From Roseiarcus sp963829505 (GTDB lineage: Bacteria; Pseudomonadota; Alphaproteobacteria; Rhizobiales; Beijerinckiaceae), in the NCBI GenBank assembly GCA_963829505.1, contig CAWHIL010000001.1, positions 992,001 to 1,056,000 of the forward strand: a DNA stretch of 64,000 nt, in the 5' to 3' direction. The notes below the pieces were generated by a model. The model had not been told where the DNA came from. It worked only from the letters and a program-made list of their open reading frames with translations, and did no database searches. The first letter of the stretch is position 1. Every line of letters begins with the position of its first letter. Shown piece by piece: positions 46,276 through 55,585 of this stretch. The position numbers and the translations under genes were made by a program.

Positions 46276-47234
46276 CGGCGGCGCTCGAAGCCCGCGGCCT
46301 GGCGCGCGACTATCACGTCTCGCGCGGGGCGTTCCGTCCGTCAGCGACAGTCAAGGCGCTGGCCGGGGTGTCGTTTTCGCTTTCTGCCGGGCGGACGCTC
46401 GCGGTCGTCGGCGAGTCGGGCTCGGGCAAGTCGACGCTCGCAAAACTCCTGACGCTCATCGAGCAGCCTTCCGCGGGCGCTCTCATCATCGACGGCGAGG
46501 ATGTCGCTCATGCGAGCGCGGCGACGCGGCGGCGCCTGAGGCGCGAGATCCAGATGGTGTTCCAGAACCCCTACGGCTCGCTGAACCCGCGCCAGACCAT
46601 CGGCAAGGCGCTCGAGGAGCCGCTCTTGGTCAACACGGACATGAGCGCGGCCGAGCGGCGCGCCGCCGCGCTCGCGATCATGGAGAAAGTGGGCCTGAGG
46701 CCCGAATACCATCACCGCTATCCGCACATGTTCTCCGGCGGCCAGCGGCAACGCATCGCCATCGCCCGGGCGCTCGTCCTGAGGCCCAAGATCCTCGTGC
46801 TGGACGAGCCAGTGTCGGCGCTCGACGTGTCGATCCGCGCCCAGGTTCTGAACCTCCTCGCGGCGCTTCAGGAGGAGTTCGGCCTCGCCTACGTGTTCGT
46901 CTCGCACGATCTCTCGGTCGTCCGCCACATCGCCGACGAGGTCATGGTGATCTACCTCGGCCACGCGGTCGAGACCGGCTCGCGCGAGGCGATCTTCGAG
47001 GCGCCGCAGCACCCTTATACGCGGGCGCTGCTGTCGGCGACGCCGGTCGCCGATCCCGCCGCGAGGCGCGAGCATATCCTGCTTGCCGGCGAGCCCCCGT
47101 CGCCGATCGCGCCGCCGCCCGGCTGCCCGTTCCATCCGCGCTGTCCGCTGGTTTTCGACCGCTGCCGGACCGAAAAGCCGCCGGTGGAGACGAAGCGCGG
47201 GCGAGAGGTCGCCTGCTGGGCCGTGAGTGCATGA
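46272..47234 (+). CDS. dppF: Dipeptide ABC transporter ATPase DppF
   Basis: This 320-residue second ATPase of the importer has Walker A GESGSGKSTLAK, Q-loop MVFQNPYGSLNPR, signature FSGGQRQR, Walker B ILVLDEPVSALD, H-switch VSHD, and the Cys-rich CPFHPRCPLVFDRC tail. It forms a heterodimer with DppD that powers peptide import. It is translationally coupled to dppD and to mmcB (4-nt overlap). Confidence 0.95.
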   Translation: MTAALEARGLARDYHVSRGAFRPSATVKALAGVSFSLSAGRTLAVVGESGSGKSTLAKLLTLIEQPSAGALIIDGEDVAHASAATRRRLRREIQMVFQNPYGSLNPRQTIGKALEEPLLVNTDMSAAERRAAALAIMEKVGLRPEYHHRYPHMFSGGQRQRIAIARALVLRPKILVLDEPVSALDVSIRAQVLNLLAALQEEFGLAYVFVSHDLSVVRHIADEVMVIYLGHAVETGSREAIFEAPQHPYTRALLSATPVADPAARREHILLAGEPPSPIAPPPGCPFHPRCPLVFDRCRTEKPPVETKRGREVACWAVSA

Positions 47235-47707
47235 GCGTGACCGACGACCTCATCGCCCTGCCGCCCGACGGCCGGCAATCGGAAGCAGCGCTGATGATCG
47301 CGCGCGGCGTCCGGCGCCTCCTGCGCGCCCGCGGCTTCTCGAGCGTGACCGAGCTGCCGCTCGTCGACGGCCGGCGCGCCGACGTCTTCGCGGTCAACGG
47401 CGAAGGCGAGGTCGTCATCGTCGAGGTCAAGTCGTCGCCGGCCGACCTGAGGGCCGACCGTAAGTGGCGCGACTATCTCGCCGCCTGCGACCGGCTCTAT
47501 TTCGCGATCTCGGCGACGACGCCGGCGGCGATCATGCCGGCCGAGGCAGGCCTCATCCTCGCCGACCCCTACGGCGCGGAAATTCTGCGCGAGGCGGAGA
47601 TGCGCCGTCTCGCGCCTTCGACCCGGCGGGCGCTCATCCTGCGCTTCGCCCAGGCCGCCGCCGACCGGCTGCACCGGCTCGCCGATCCCGGCGCGGGGGA
47701 CGCCTGA
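47231..47707 (+). CDS. mmcB: MmcB-family DNA repair protein
   Basis: The protein has 158 residues and resembles the alphaproteobacterial MmcB proteins. The conserved core is a PD-(D/E)XK nuclease-like fold: RRADVFAVNGEGEVVIVEVKSS provides the Asp and the E-x-K. This is followed by DLRADRKWRDYLAACDRLYFAI. In Caulobacter the gene is SOS-regulated and important for survival after mitomycin C damage. It is fused by a 4-nt overlap to dppF, an unusual position for a DNA-repair gene. Confidence 0.9.
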   Translation: MSVTDDLIALPPDGRQSEAALMIARGVRRLLRARGFSSVTELPLVDGRRADVFAVNGEGEVVIVEVKSSPADLRADRKWRDYLAACDRLYFAISATTPAAIMPAEAGLILADPYGAEILREAEMRRLAPSTRRALILRFAQAAADRLHRLADPGAGDA

Positions 47708-48512
47708 TCAGGCCAGCAGCCGGGCGAGATCCTTGCCCGGCATCGCGCCCGCGACCGCCGCCCGCAGATCGCCTTCCTTCAGCGCGGCGGCCGACCGGAG
47801 AAGCGCGCCCATCGCGACCCGATAGAGGGCGCCGCCGAGGCTGACGCGGCGGAACTCCAGCCGCCTCGAGGTCTGCGAGCGGGACGCCCGGACCGATCAG
47901 CACATTGACCGGCTTCGGCGCGACTGCGCGAACGACGCGGCGAATGGCCTCCATGTCGGGCAATCCCGGCGCATAGAGCACGTCCGCGCCAGCTTCGGCG
48001 AAGGCTGTCAGGCGCCGCACCGCGTCGTCGAGATCGGTTCGGCCGTGGAGAAAGCCGTCGGCGCGGGCGGTCAGAACGATGCGGCCGCGCGCGGCCTCGG
48101 CCGCCGCCCGGATGCGCCGCACGGATGCGTCGAAATCGTGGATCGGAGACGCGGGATCGCCGGTCGCATCCTCGATGCCGAGGCCCGCGAGGCCCGCCGC
48201 CAGGGCCGCCTCGACCGTCGCCGCGCAATCCTCCGGCGCCGGGCCGAAGCCGTCCGCCAGATCGCCGTTGACCGGCAGCCGCGCGGTCTCTCCGAGGAAG
48301 GCCGCGTGCGCGATGCTTTCGGCGCGCCCGAGCCTGATCGAATCGTCGGGCAGGGCGCGCGTCGCGGCATAGGCGAGGGAGGAACTGGCGATCGCGGCGA
48401 AGCCCGCCTCGCGCATCATCGCAGCCGAAGCGCCGTCCCAGGCGTTCGGCATGACGAACGCTCCCGGACCTTCGTGCAGGGCGCGGAAGCGTTCGTATGC
48501 GGATTGAGTCAT
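47708..48512 (-). pseudogene. Isocitrate lyase/PEP mutase-family enzyme, apparent frameshift
   Basis: The corrected product is about 267 residues. The TIM-barrel family marks are present: MPNAWDGASAAMMREAGFAAIASSS, LPVNGDLADGFGPAPEDCAATVEAALAAGLAGLGIEDATG and IVLTARADGFLHG. Near 47853-47854 one extra base changes the frame; the second frame ends with the family-like GAMPGKDLARLLA. Members are PEP mutases, oxaloacetate decarboxylases or 2-methylisocitrate lyases; here the chemistry is not defined. Confidence 0.82.
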
Positions 48513-48537
48513 GCCGTCGTCCCTTCGAGTCTTGCGA

Positions 48538-48943
48538 TTAAACCTTTGCCGGAACGATCACCGCCCATTGCACGCCGAAACGATCGGTGAAGTTGCCGTA
48601 GAGGTCGCCCCAGAATTGCTCGCGGAACGGGACCGTCACCCGCCCGCCTTCGCTCAGGCGTTCGAAGAGGGCGGCGCCGGCGCCAGCGCTCACCGCCTCG
48701 ATCATCAGAGCGCAGCCCTTCATCGGCTCCGAGTTCCGGCCCATCGGAAGCGTAGAAGCGAACGCCGTCGCCTTCGAACAGGGAATGGAGAACCTTGTCG
48801 CGCCATGCGCCTTCGTCCCGGCTCTCCATCGGAGTTCCAGCGTAGCGCCGAAGCTCGACGATCTTACCGAGACCGCGCTCGGCGTAAAACCCGAGCGCTT
48901 CTTCGCAGGCGCCCTTGAAATAGAGATAAGGGGTCATGCGCAT
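48538..48943 (-). pseudogene. VOC/PhnB-like protein, apparent frameshift
   Basis: The corrected length is about 134 residues. The N-terminal half is MTPYLYFKGACEEALGFYAERG, the signature of PhnB/YjdN-like VOC proteins (3-demethylubiquinone methyltransferase-like domain). After the break near 48740, NSEPMKGCALMIEAVSAGAG continues in another frame to QFWGDLYGNFTDRFGVQWAV. One G too many in a GGG run explains the break. Function is unknown. GAGG precedes the ATG at 48943. Confidence 0.82.
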
Positions 48944-48952
48944 TCCGAATCC

Positions 48953-49600
48953 TCAAACCTGCAGGATCGAATTGAAATCGAACGTCTCGCCTGGCGGGTT
49001 CTCGCCGACCCTCAACGTCTTGTTGTCCGGGAAGGAACAGGGGGGCACCGGCAGGTTATAGGGCGCGGGAACGCCCTGGAAGACGCGGCCCGCAAGGTCG
49101 TATTTCGAGCCGTGGCACGGGCAGAAGAATCCGCCGAGCCAGTCGGGCGCGGGGTTCGAGGCGTCGGGATTGGGATCGTAGAGCGGGACGCAGCCGAGAT
49201 GCGTGCAGATGCCAACCAGGACGAGGAATTCGGGCTTGATCGAGCGATGCCAGTTCTTCGCGTAGGCGGGTTGCTGAAGCGTGTCGGAATTCGGATCACG
49301 GAGCTGCGAAAGGAGCTTTTCATTCTGAAGCTCCTTCAACGCTTCCGGAGTGCGACGGACGATGAACACCGGCCTTGCCGCCCAGAGAGCCACGATCCGC
49401 TGGCCCGGCTGGATCTGCGAGATGTCGATGTCGATCGGCCCCGCCGCCGCGATCGTGCGCGCGTCCGGGTTCATCTGGTCGACCAGCGGCCACGCGAGCG
49501 CGACCGCGCCCGCCGCCGCGACCGATCCGGTGACGAGATAGAGAAAGTCGCGCCGCGCGGGATCGGCGGCGGAATGGTCGGCGGTCGGCGTGTCGGTCAT
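48953..49600 (-). CDS. petA: Ubiquinol-cytochrome c reductase Rieske iron-sulfur subunit
   Basis: The protein has 215 residues. The N-terminal TAT-type RRDFLYLVTGSVAAAGAVAL anchor leads into the Rieske domain. Box I is C132-T-H134-L-G-C137 and box II is C160-P-C162-H163: C132, H134, C160 and H163 ligate the [2Fe-2S] cluster, and C137-C162 should form the disulfide. This is the UCRI subunit of the bc1 complex. petB and petC normally follow in alphaproteobacteria, but here the next gene is the VOC gene. It may be a second copy or relocated. Confidence 0.93.
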   Translation of the reverse strand: MTDTPTADHSAADPARRDFLYLVTGSVAAAGAVALAWPLVDQMNPDARTIAAAGPIDIDISQIQPGQRIVALWAARPVFIVRRTPEALKELQNEKLLSQLRDPNSDTLQQPAYAKNWHRSIKPEFLVLVGICTHLGCVPLYDPNPDASNPAPDWLGGFFCPCHGSKYDLAGRVFQGVPAPYNLPVPPCSFPDNKTLRVGENPPGETFDFNSILQV

Positions 49601-49704
49601 CGCGACGCCTCTTGTTAACCTTGAGCCCTGACCCGGCGGGGTCGTTAGCGGCTCTGTTGAGCAAATTTGCGGCGGTTGACCGCATAGACCGCAGGCGCAA
49701 TGCC

Positions 49705-50973
49705 TCAGCGCGAGAGAAGCGCGGCGGCGATGGCGAGGACGAGCGCCGGCGGCATGACGGCGAGGCCAACCTTGAGGAACGAGAGCGCGCTGACGGCGTA
49801 GCCCTCGCGGCGCAACGCCGTCAGCCAGAGGATCGTGGCGAGCGATCCGGTGACCGAGAGATTGGGGCCGAGGTCGACGCCGATCAGGATCGCGCTGCGC
49901 ACGGACTCCGAGGCGCGGGCGGCGTTGACCGCCATGCCCGCAATCAGTCCCGCCGGCAGATTGTTCATGAGATTGACCGCGACGCCGACGCCGAGGCCGG
50001 AGGACCAGGCGGCAAACGAGTCGGACTGTCCGGCAGCGGCCTGAAGGAGAGCGGCGAGGCGCCCGATGACTCCGCTCTTGTCGAGAGCCTCGACGACCAC
50101 GAAGAGGCCAGCGACGAGCGGCAGCACGCTCCACGACACGTCTTTGACGATCGGCAAGGGACTCCTTCGCGCCCAGATCGTCGCCGCGGCGCTCGTGAGG
50201 ACGCCGGCTGCGGCGGTCGGCAGGCCGAGCGGCAGGCCGAACGCCGACGAGGCGAGGAGCGCAGCGGAAGTTGCGACGATCCCGATCGCGGCGACGCCGC
50301 CGCCGCGGGGGAGCGGCGCCGTTCCGACGTCTTCTGAGATGGTCTCACGGAGCGCCCGGCGCTGGGTCCAGCGCAGGAGGAAATAGCTGGCGACGATCGC
50401 GACAGCCGAGGCCGGCAGATAGAGCCTCAGCCAGACGACGAGCGGCGGCATGGCCGGGCCGTACACCACGAGGTTGGCCGGGTTCGAGATCGGCAGGACG
50501 AAGGAGGCCGCATTGGCGACGAGCGCGCAAACGAAAAGATAGGGAAGCGGCTTCGCCGCCCGCGCCGCCTTCGCCGCGGCGGCGACGGCCGGCGTCAGAA
50601 CGACGGCAGTCGCGTCGTTCGACAGGAAGATGGTGACGATTGCGCCGACCCCGTAGACGAGAAGGAAGAGGCGCGGCGCCGATCCTTTCGCGCGCCGCGC
50701 GGCATGCGCAGCCAGCCAGTCGAAAAGACCGTTCAGCCGCGCCGTCTCCGAGAGCAGCATCATGCCGACGAGAAAGAGATAGACGTCGGTCCCCTTGCCG
50801 ACGGCGGCGAGGGCCTCGTCGGGCGTCAGGAGCTTCAACGCAACGATGAGCACCGCGGCGAACACGGCCCACACCGCCTCGGGCCAGCGGAACGGGCGAA
50901 AGACCACGCCGGCCGCGCTGAACGCGGCGATCGCCCAGATCGCGGTATTGGGGCTGACGAAGCTGAACATCAT
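49705..50973 (-). CDS. arsB: ArsB-like anion (arsenite) exporter
   Basis: This 422-residue membrane protein has about eleven helices of the ArsB/NhaD ion-transporter superfamily. The FLSNDATAVVLTPAV motif and the inverted-repeat layout are characteristic. The C-terminal MNNLPAGLIAGMAVNAA and LGPNLSVTGSLATILWLTALRREG segments match ArsB. Antimonite/arsenite efflux is the known function, although no arsR or arsC gene is nearby. The ATG at 50973 (or 50970) is used; GAGG is 5 nt upstream. Confidence 0.82.
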   Translation of the reverse strand: MMFSFVSPNTAIWAIAAFSAAGVVFRPFRWPEAVWAVFAAVLIVALKLLTPDEALAAVGKGTDVYLFLVGMMLLSETARLNGLFDWLAAHAARRAKGSAPRLFLLVYGVGAIVTIFLSNDATAVVLTPAVAAAAKAARAAKPLPYLFVCALVANAASFVLPISNPANLVVYGPAMPPLVVWLRLYLPASAVAIVASYFLLRWTQRRALRETISEDVGTAPLPRGGGVAAIGIVATSAALLASSAFGLPLGLPTAAAGVLTSAAATIWARRSPLPIVKDVSWSVLPLVAGLFVVVEALDKSGVIGRLAALLQAAAGQSDSFAAWSSGLGVGVAVNLMNNLPAGLIAGMAVNAARASESVRSAILIGVDLGPNLSVTGSLATILWLTALRREGYAVSALSFLKVGLAVMPPALVLAIAAALLSR

Positions 50974-50980
50974 GACCTCG

Positions 50981-52277
50981 TCATTCGGCCGGCGCGCCCT
51001 CGGGCGCGGCGAACGCGCCGCGCCCGGCCTGGCCACGCGCGGACGGGCCCGTTTCGGGCATGAGGAGCGCGAAGAAAGCGAGCGCCAGAAGGGCGATCAG
51101 GGCAAGCGACAGAAAGCCCGCCGGATAGCCGAACGCCTGCACGATGAAGCCGGCCGCAAGATTCGAGAGCGCGGCGCCCGCGCCGACCGAGAGCGCCGTC
51201 AGCCCTTGCGCGAGGTTGAAGCGGCCGGTTCCCTGCATGAGGTCGGAGGCGATGACGATCGCGATCACGCCGAAGATCCCGGCGGCGACGCCGTCGAGCA
51301 ACTGGATCGCGACGACGCCGACGGGAAAATCGATGATCGAAAAGCGAACGCCGCGAACCGGCAGAACCGCAAGGGCGATGAGGAAGATCGGCTTCCGTCC
51401 GAACCCGCGAGCCATGGCGCGCCCGACCGCCCAGGCGACGCCGACCATCACGAACTGCGCGGCGATGATGCAGGCCGAGAGTGAAACCGCGTCGGTCCCC
51501 GGATGCTTTTGAGCCAGGACCTGACCGGCCATCGGCAGCATCGCCGCGTTGCCGAAATGGAAAAGCACCACGGAGGCCAGAAAGGTCAGAAGCTCGCGCC
51601 GCCTCAATAGATCGCTGAGCGGAATTGGAGTTCCCCTTGTGGCCGTCCTCGCCGCCGCGCGCGAGTTCGTGGTCGATCTCCTGCGGCTGGATGAGAAGCA
51701 CGGCGGCGGCGCTTAAAAGGGCGAAGGCGCAGACCAGATAGAAGATCCACTGGTAGCCGAAGCGACCGCCGATCCCGCCGACCAGGGCGGCGGCGACGAA
51801 ATTGCCGCCGTGGTTAAAGCTCTCGTTGCGGCTAACCCGCGCGTCGAGTTTCTTTCGACCGACGAGCCCGAGCGAGAGCGCGGCGATCGCCGGAGGAATG
51901 ATCGCGGAGGCCGCGCCGATCATGATCTGCGCGCCCACCACCGGACCGAGCTTTGGAAAGAATGCGATCAGGAGGCATCCGGCCGCGACCGCGAGACCGG
52001 AGAGGGCGACAAGGGTCCTTTTCCACCTGAGGCTATCCACCATCAGGCCGGCGGGGATCTGGAAGCAGGCGGCCGCGATGCTGCTCGCCGCCATCGCTAC
52101 GCCGATCCCGGCGGGCTGCCATCCCTCGCCGCCCTTCAGAAAAATGGAAAGATAGGGGCCGAGCCCGTCGCGGACGTCGGCCATCAGGAAATTGAGCGCA
52201 TCGAGGCCCCGAAGGCTCCGGCTCGAGGGAGACCGATCGCCATCTTCGCGTCGGGCGTCCGGGTCCGCCGTCTCCAT
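50981..52277 (-). pseudogene. MFS transporter, apparent frameshift
   Basis: The corrected length is about 431 residues. Helices run from FLMADVRDGLGPYLSIFLKGG and GIGVAMAASSIAAACFQIPAGLMVDSLRWKR (with the MFS loop motif) to the second half, in another frame, with LTFLASVVLFHFGNAAMLPMAGQVL and FFALLMPETG. The break lies near 51625 (one extra base in AATT), inside the central loop. Residues of this kind are typical of the YajR-like or DHA2-like bacterial efflux group, the substrate being unknown. GGGGAGGG precedes the ATG at 52277. It lies just upstream of arsB on the same strand. Confidence 0.82.
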
Positions 52278-52493
52278 TGGGCCCTCCCCTCGCCGCCGGG
52301 CGGATTGAACACAGAGACGACGCGCCATGATGATCGGGCGCCCGAGACCCGCCCAACCGCCAAGAATGGCGCACGGCTGCGAAGGTTCCCTCGTTGGGTC
52401 CGTGGGCCGCGGGGGGTCACGCAGAATTGATTTGAGGGAACCGCCGCGCGCCACGCGCGTTTTGGCGGATCAGACCGGCCGATGCGAGGAAAT

Positions 52494-54077
52494 ATGCAGA
52501 CGCTTCGCTTGGGCGACAGTCTTCGCTTCGGCTCGGTCGCCTTGGCTTTTTTGGCGACGGGCCTCGCTTCCGCCGCCGACGATCCGGGGCAGACCCCTCA
52601 GCCGAATCCCGCGCTCGTGGCGCGGGGCGCCTATCTCGCGACAGCCGGCGATTGCGTCGCCTGCCACAGCGAGCCGAACTTTCCGGCCTTTTCCGGAGGG
52701 GCGGCGATCGAGTCGCCGTACGGCGCCATCTACGCCCCCAACATAACCCCCGACCCGAGGCAGGGGATCGGCGTCTGGACGGACGACCAATTCTATCGCG
52801 CGATGCACGAGGGCGTCGGTCACGACGGGGAAAACCTCTATCCGGCGTTCCCCTACCAGTGGTTCACCAAAGTCACGCGCGACGACGTGTTAGCGATTCG
52901 GGCGTACCTGCGAACGATCCCGCCTTCGGACAGGGCGTCCCAGATGACCCGCCTGACGTTCCCCTTCGACATCCGCGCCGGCATGTCGGGCTGGAACGCG
53001 CTCTTCTTCCATGCGGGCGAGTTCCGGCCCGACCCGTCGAAGTCGGCCGAGGTGAACCGCGGCGCCTACCTCGTCGAGGGTCTCGGCCACTGCGGCGACT
53101 GCCACACGCCGAAGGGGCTCGCGATGGAGCCGAACCTGAAACGCGCCTTTGCGGGCGGCACGGTCGACAACTGGTACGCGCCGAACCTCACCTCCGACCG
53201 CGAGCAGGGAATCGGCGCCTGGTCGGACGATGAACTCGCCGCCTATCTCAAGACCGGCGTGCATCGCGACAAGAGCATCGCGCAGGGTCCGATGATGCAG
53301 GTCGTCCGCGACAGCCTGTCGAAGCTCAACGACGCCGATCTTCACGCCATCGCACTCTATCTCAAGCAGATCCCGCCGATCGCCGATTACCGCCCCGACC
53401 GTCCGTCCGCGGAAACCGGCCCGCACGCCTCCGGGGCGAGCGTCTATGCGACGAACTGCGCGTTCTGCCACGGCGTCGACGGCAAGGGGCGCGCCGGCGC
53501 CGTTCCGGCGCTCGCCGGAAACGACATCGTCCGCGCAAAGGCGCCGGACGACGTCATCCGCGCGGTGCTCGGCGGCCATCTCGCGACGGGCGGCTTCGCG
53601 CCCATGCCGGCCGTCGGCGCAAACATGTCGGATTCCGACATCGCCAACGTCGTCGACTATGTGCGCACGCAATGGGGGAACGCGGCGCCCGTCATCAAAG
53701 AGACCGGCCTCGTCGGCAAAATTCGCGGCGACACCGAGACGGGGCTCGCGGGGCCGGGCGCCCGGACCATCGACGGCGACCCCTGCCTTGTGCGCGCGAC
53801 CTCGCCAGCCGTGCCGGCTATCGACGACGCTCAGATCAACGACGCGCTCGCCGCGGTGAAGCAGGACAACATGCTTCAGACCGTCAAGATGGTCGTGCCG
53901 CGCGCCCGGCAGGTCTTGTCCGGCGCGAGCCAGGCCGACCTCGTGAACGGGCTGCTCCTCGCCTATTGCCGCACGCAAGCGAAATCGCACGCGCTCGACA
54001 AACCGGACGGCCGGCGCAACCTCGACCAGTTCGGCCAGCTCGTCTACGCTGAGCTCGTTTCGAACGGGCGCGAGTGA
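52494..54077 (+). CDS. Triheme c-type cytochrome (alcohol/gluconate dehydrogenase cytochrome subunit-like)
   Basis: The protein has 527 residues. After a signal peptide, three CxxCH motifs lie at C54-C57-H58, C200-C203-H204 and C322-C325-H326. The spacing and the flanking YAPNITPDPRQGIG/GIWTDDQF-like blocks match the membrane-associated triheme cytochrome subunit of periplasmic alcohol, sorbitol or gluconate dehydrogenases. These pass electrons to ubiquinol. Residues ~410-527 form an extra C-terminal region without heme motifs, ending LVYAELVSNGRE, that is not typical. No dehydrogenase subunit is adjacent. The ATG at 52494 follows GCGAGGA. The next gene starts inside its stop codon. Confidence 0.9.
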   Translation: MQTLRLGDSLRFGSVALAFLATGLASAADDPGQTPQPNPALVARGAYLATAGDCVACHSEPNFPAFSGGAAIESPYGAIYAPNITPDPRQGIGVWTDDQFYRAMHEGVGHDGENLYPAFPYQWFTKVTRDDVLAIRAYLRTIPPSDRASQMTRLTFPFDIRAGMSGWNALFFHAGEFRPDPSKSAEVNRGAYLVEGLGHCGDCHTPKGLAMEPNLKRAFAGGTVDNWYAPNLTSDREQGIGAWSDDELAAYLKTGVHRDKSIAQGPMMQVVRDSLSKLNDADLHAIALYLKQIPPIADYRPDRPSAETGPHASGASVYATNCAFCHGVDGKGRAGAVPALAGNDIVRAKAPDDVIRAVLGGHLATGGFAPMPAVGANMSDSDIANVVDYVRTQWGNAAPVIKETGLVGKIRGDTETGLAGPGARTIDGDPCLVRATSPAVPAIDDAQINDALAAVKQDNMLQTVKMVVPRARQVLSGASQADLVNGLLLAYCRTQAKSHALDKPDGRRNLDQFGQLVYAELVSNGRE

Positions 54078-54934
54078 CGATGGCGGCGGACGAGGCCAGC
54101 GCGTCGTCTGGCCCCTACGACAACTCGAAGACCCTCGATCCGGCCGAGAAGGCGCAGGCGGCCGAGCACGCCGCGCCGCCCGCCGTCGTCATCCACGAGA
54201 TCCTGCGCAAGGAGGGACGGGCCGAACTCGAACGCCGGCCCGCCGCCCTCTTCTGGTCCGGCCTCGCGGCCGGCCTGTCGATGGGATTCTCTTTCCTCAC
54301 CCTCGCACTGATCCGAAGCGAGCTTCCGGACGCATCCTGGGCGCCGCTGCTCGACAGTTTCGGTTATGGGCTCGGCTTTGTCATCGTCGTGCTCGGACGG
54401 CAGCAGCTTTTCACCGAATCGACGCTGACCGCGGTGCTGCCCCTGCTGGTCAAGCCGGACGCGCGCAGTTTCCTGGCGCTTGCGCGCTTCTGGGCGGTGG
54501 TGCTCGCGGCCAACCTCATCGGCGCTTTCGTTTTTGCCCGGCTGCTGGCGATCGGCGAGGTCTTTCCGGACAAGGTTCGCGAGGCCCTCGGCGCAATCGC
54601 GCGGACGTCGTTGGAAGGCGACTTCTGGCCGAAGGCGGTCGGCGCAGTGTTCGCGGGCTGGCTGATCGCGCTCATGATCTGGCTGTTGCCGAGCGCGCGA
54701 TCGGCGCGTCTGTTCGTGATCCTGCTGCTCACCTATGCGGTTGCGCTCGGCCAGTTCTCCCACCTGATCGCGGGCTCGGTCGAGGCGGCCTACGCGATGT
54801 GGACCGGCCAGTCCTCGCTCTCGGATTACGCAATCCACTTCTTCGCGCCGACGATCCTCGGCAACACGGTCGGAGGCGTCGCGCTGGTCGCCCTCCTCAA
54901 CCACGCGCCGCTTGCGACCGACATCGCGGACTGA
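54074..54934 (+). CDS. Formate/nitrite transporter (FNT) family protein
   Basis: The protein has 286 residues. Six membrane helices follow a soluble N-terminus. Family marks are the first-helix region AALFWSGLAAGLSMGFSFLTLAL, GRQQLFTESTLTAVLPLL and GWLIALMIWLLPSARSARLFVILLLTYAVALGQFSHLIAGSVEAAY. It resembles YfdC-like FNT proteins, whose substrate is less certain than for FocA or NirC. The GTG at 54074 overlaps the cytochrome stop (GTGA); an ATG at 54080 is an alternative. Confidence 0.87.
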   Translation: MTMAADEASASSGPYDNSKTLDPAEKAQAAEHAAPPAVVIHEILRKEGRAELERRPAALFWSGLAAGLSMGFSFLTLALIRSELPDASWAPLLDSFGYGLGFVIVVLGRQQLFTESTLTAVLPLLVKPDARSFLALARFWAVVLAANLIGAFVFARLLAIGEVFPDKVREALGAIARTSLEGDFWPKAVGAVFAGWLIALMIWLLPSARSARLFVILLLTYAVALGQFSHLIAGSVEAAYAMWTGQSSLSDYAIHFFAPTILGNTVGGVALVALLNHAPLATDIAD

Positions 54935-54954
54935 GTCCGCTCTCCGACCCATCC

Positions 54955-55047
54955 GTGCCCGAGGCGCCGCCATGGGCGATGATGCTCGCAGGCTTCGCCG
55001 GGCTCGGTTTCGCTGGGGTCAGGGGGCTCCGGCGCCAGCCGGCTTAG
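54955..55047 (+). pseudogene. Orphan PEP-CTERM sorting-signal remnant
   Basis: A 30-codon frame reads VPEAPPWAMML followed by AGFAGLGFAG and RGLRRQPA. This has the layout of a PEP-CTERM tail: V-P-E-x-x-x-W-A-M-M, hydrophobic helix, basic end. No secreted protein precedes it; the sequence before it belongs to the FNT gene in another frame. It seems to be the stump of a lost exported protein. It overlaps the 3' end of rimM on the other strand. Confidence 0.55.
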
Positions 55048-55567
55048 CCGCGATCTCGACTTCCTCCGGAGGCGCGATCACGAGGCGTCCAGCCGCGAAA
55101 TCGATCGTCGGAACGATGGCTTTGGTGAAGGGCATGAGCAGCGGCTCGCCGCCGCTCGCTGGCGCGATTTCGAGAATGTCGCTCGCGCCATAGTTGGCGA
55201 CGGCCGCGACGCGGCCGATGACCGCGCCCTCCGCCGTGACGGCCTCGAGTCCAACGAGGTCGTCCCAGTAGAATTCGTCGGCGCTCGGCTCGGGCAGCCG
55301 ATCGCGGCGAGCGAACAGTTCGACGCCCGCGAGCGCAGCGGCCGCTTCGCGCGTCTCCACGCCCTTGAGCTTGACGACGAGCATCTCCGCCTTCAGCGGC
55401 CTCAGGCGCTCGAACGCGAACGCGCGCGAGCGCGAAGCGTCGGTCAGCGGCCCGTAGCGCCCGATCGCCCGCGGATTGGCGGTATAGGACTGGACGCGGA
55501 CCTCGCCGCGCACGCCCTGCGGCGCGCCGAACCGGCCAACGAGGACAAGCCGGTCGGGCGCGCGCAA
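55019..55567 (-). CDS. rimM: 16S rRNA processing protein RimM
   Basis: The protein has 182 residues. RLVLVGRFGAPQGVRGEVRVQSYT at the N-terminus, the YWDDLVGLEAVT PRC-barrel segment and LLMPFTKAIVPTIDFAAGRLVI are RimM hallmarks. It binds ribosomal protein S19 during 30S maturation. It uses a TTG start. It follows rpsP by 18 nt. trmD and rplS, which usually come next, are missing here. Confidence 0.95.
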   Translation of the reverse strand: MRAPDRLVLVGRFGAPQGVRGEVRVQSYTANPRAIGRYGPLTDASRSRAFAFERLRPLKAEMLVVKLKGVETREAAAALAGVELFARRDRLPEPSADEFYWDDLVGLEAVTAEGAVIGRVAAVANYGASDILEIAPASGGEPLLMPFTKAIVPTIDFAAGRLVIAPPEEVEIAAKPAGAGAP

Positions 55568-55585
55568 GGCGAGAGCGGCCGGGCG

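Noticed and set aside
54044..54973. Long minus-strand frame opposite the FNT gene
   Set aside because: Antisense to a six-helix membrane protein; composition explained by it.
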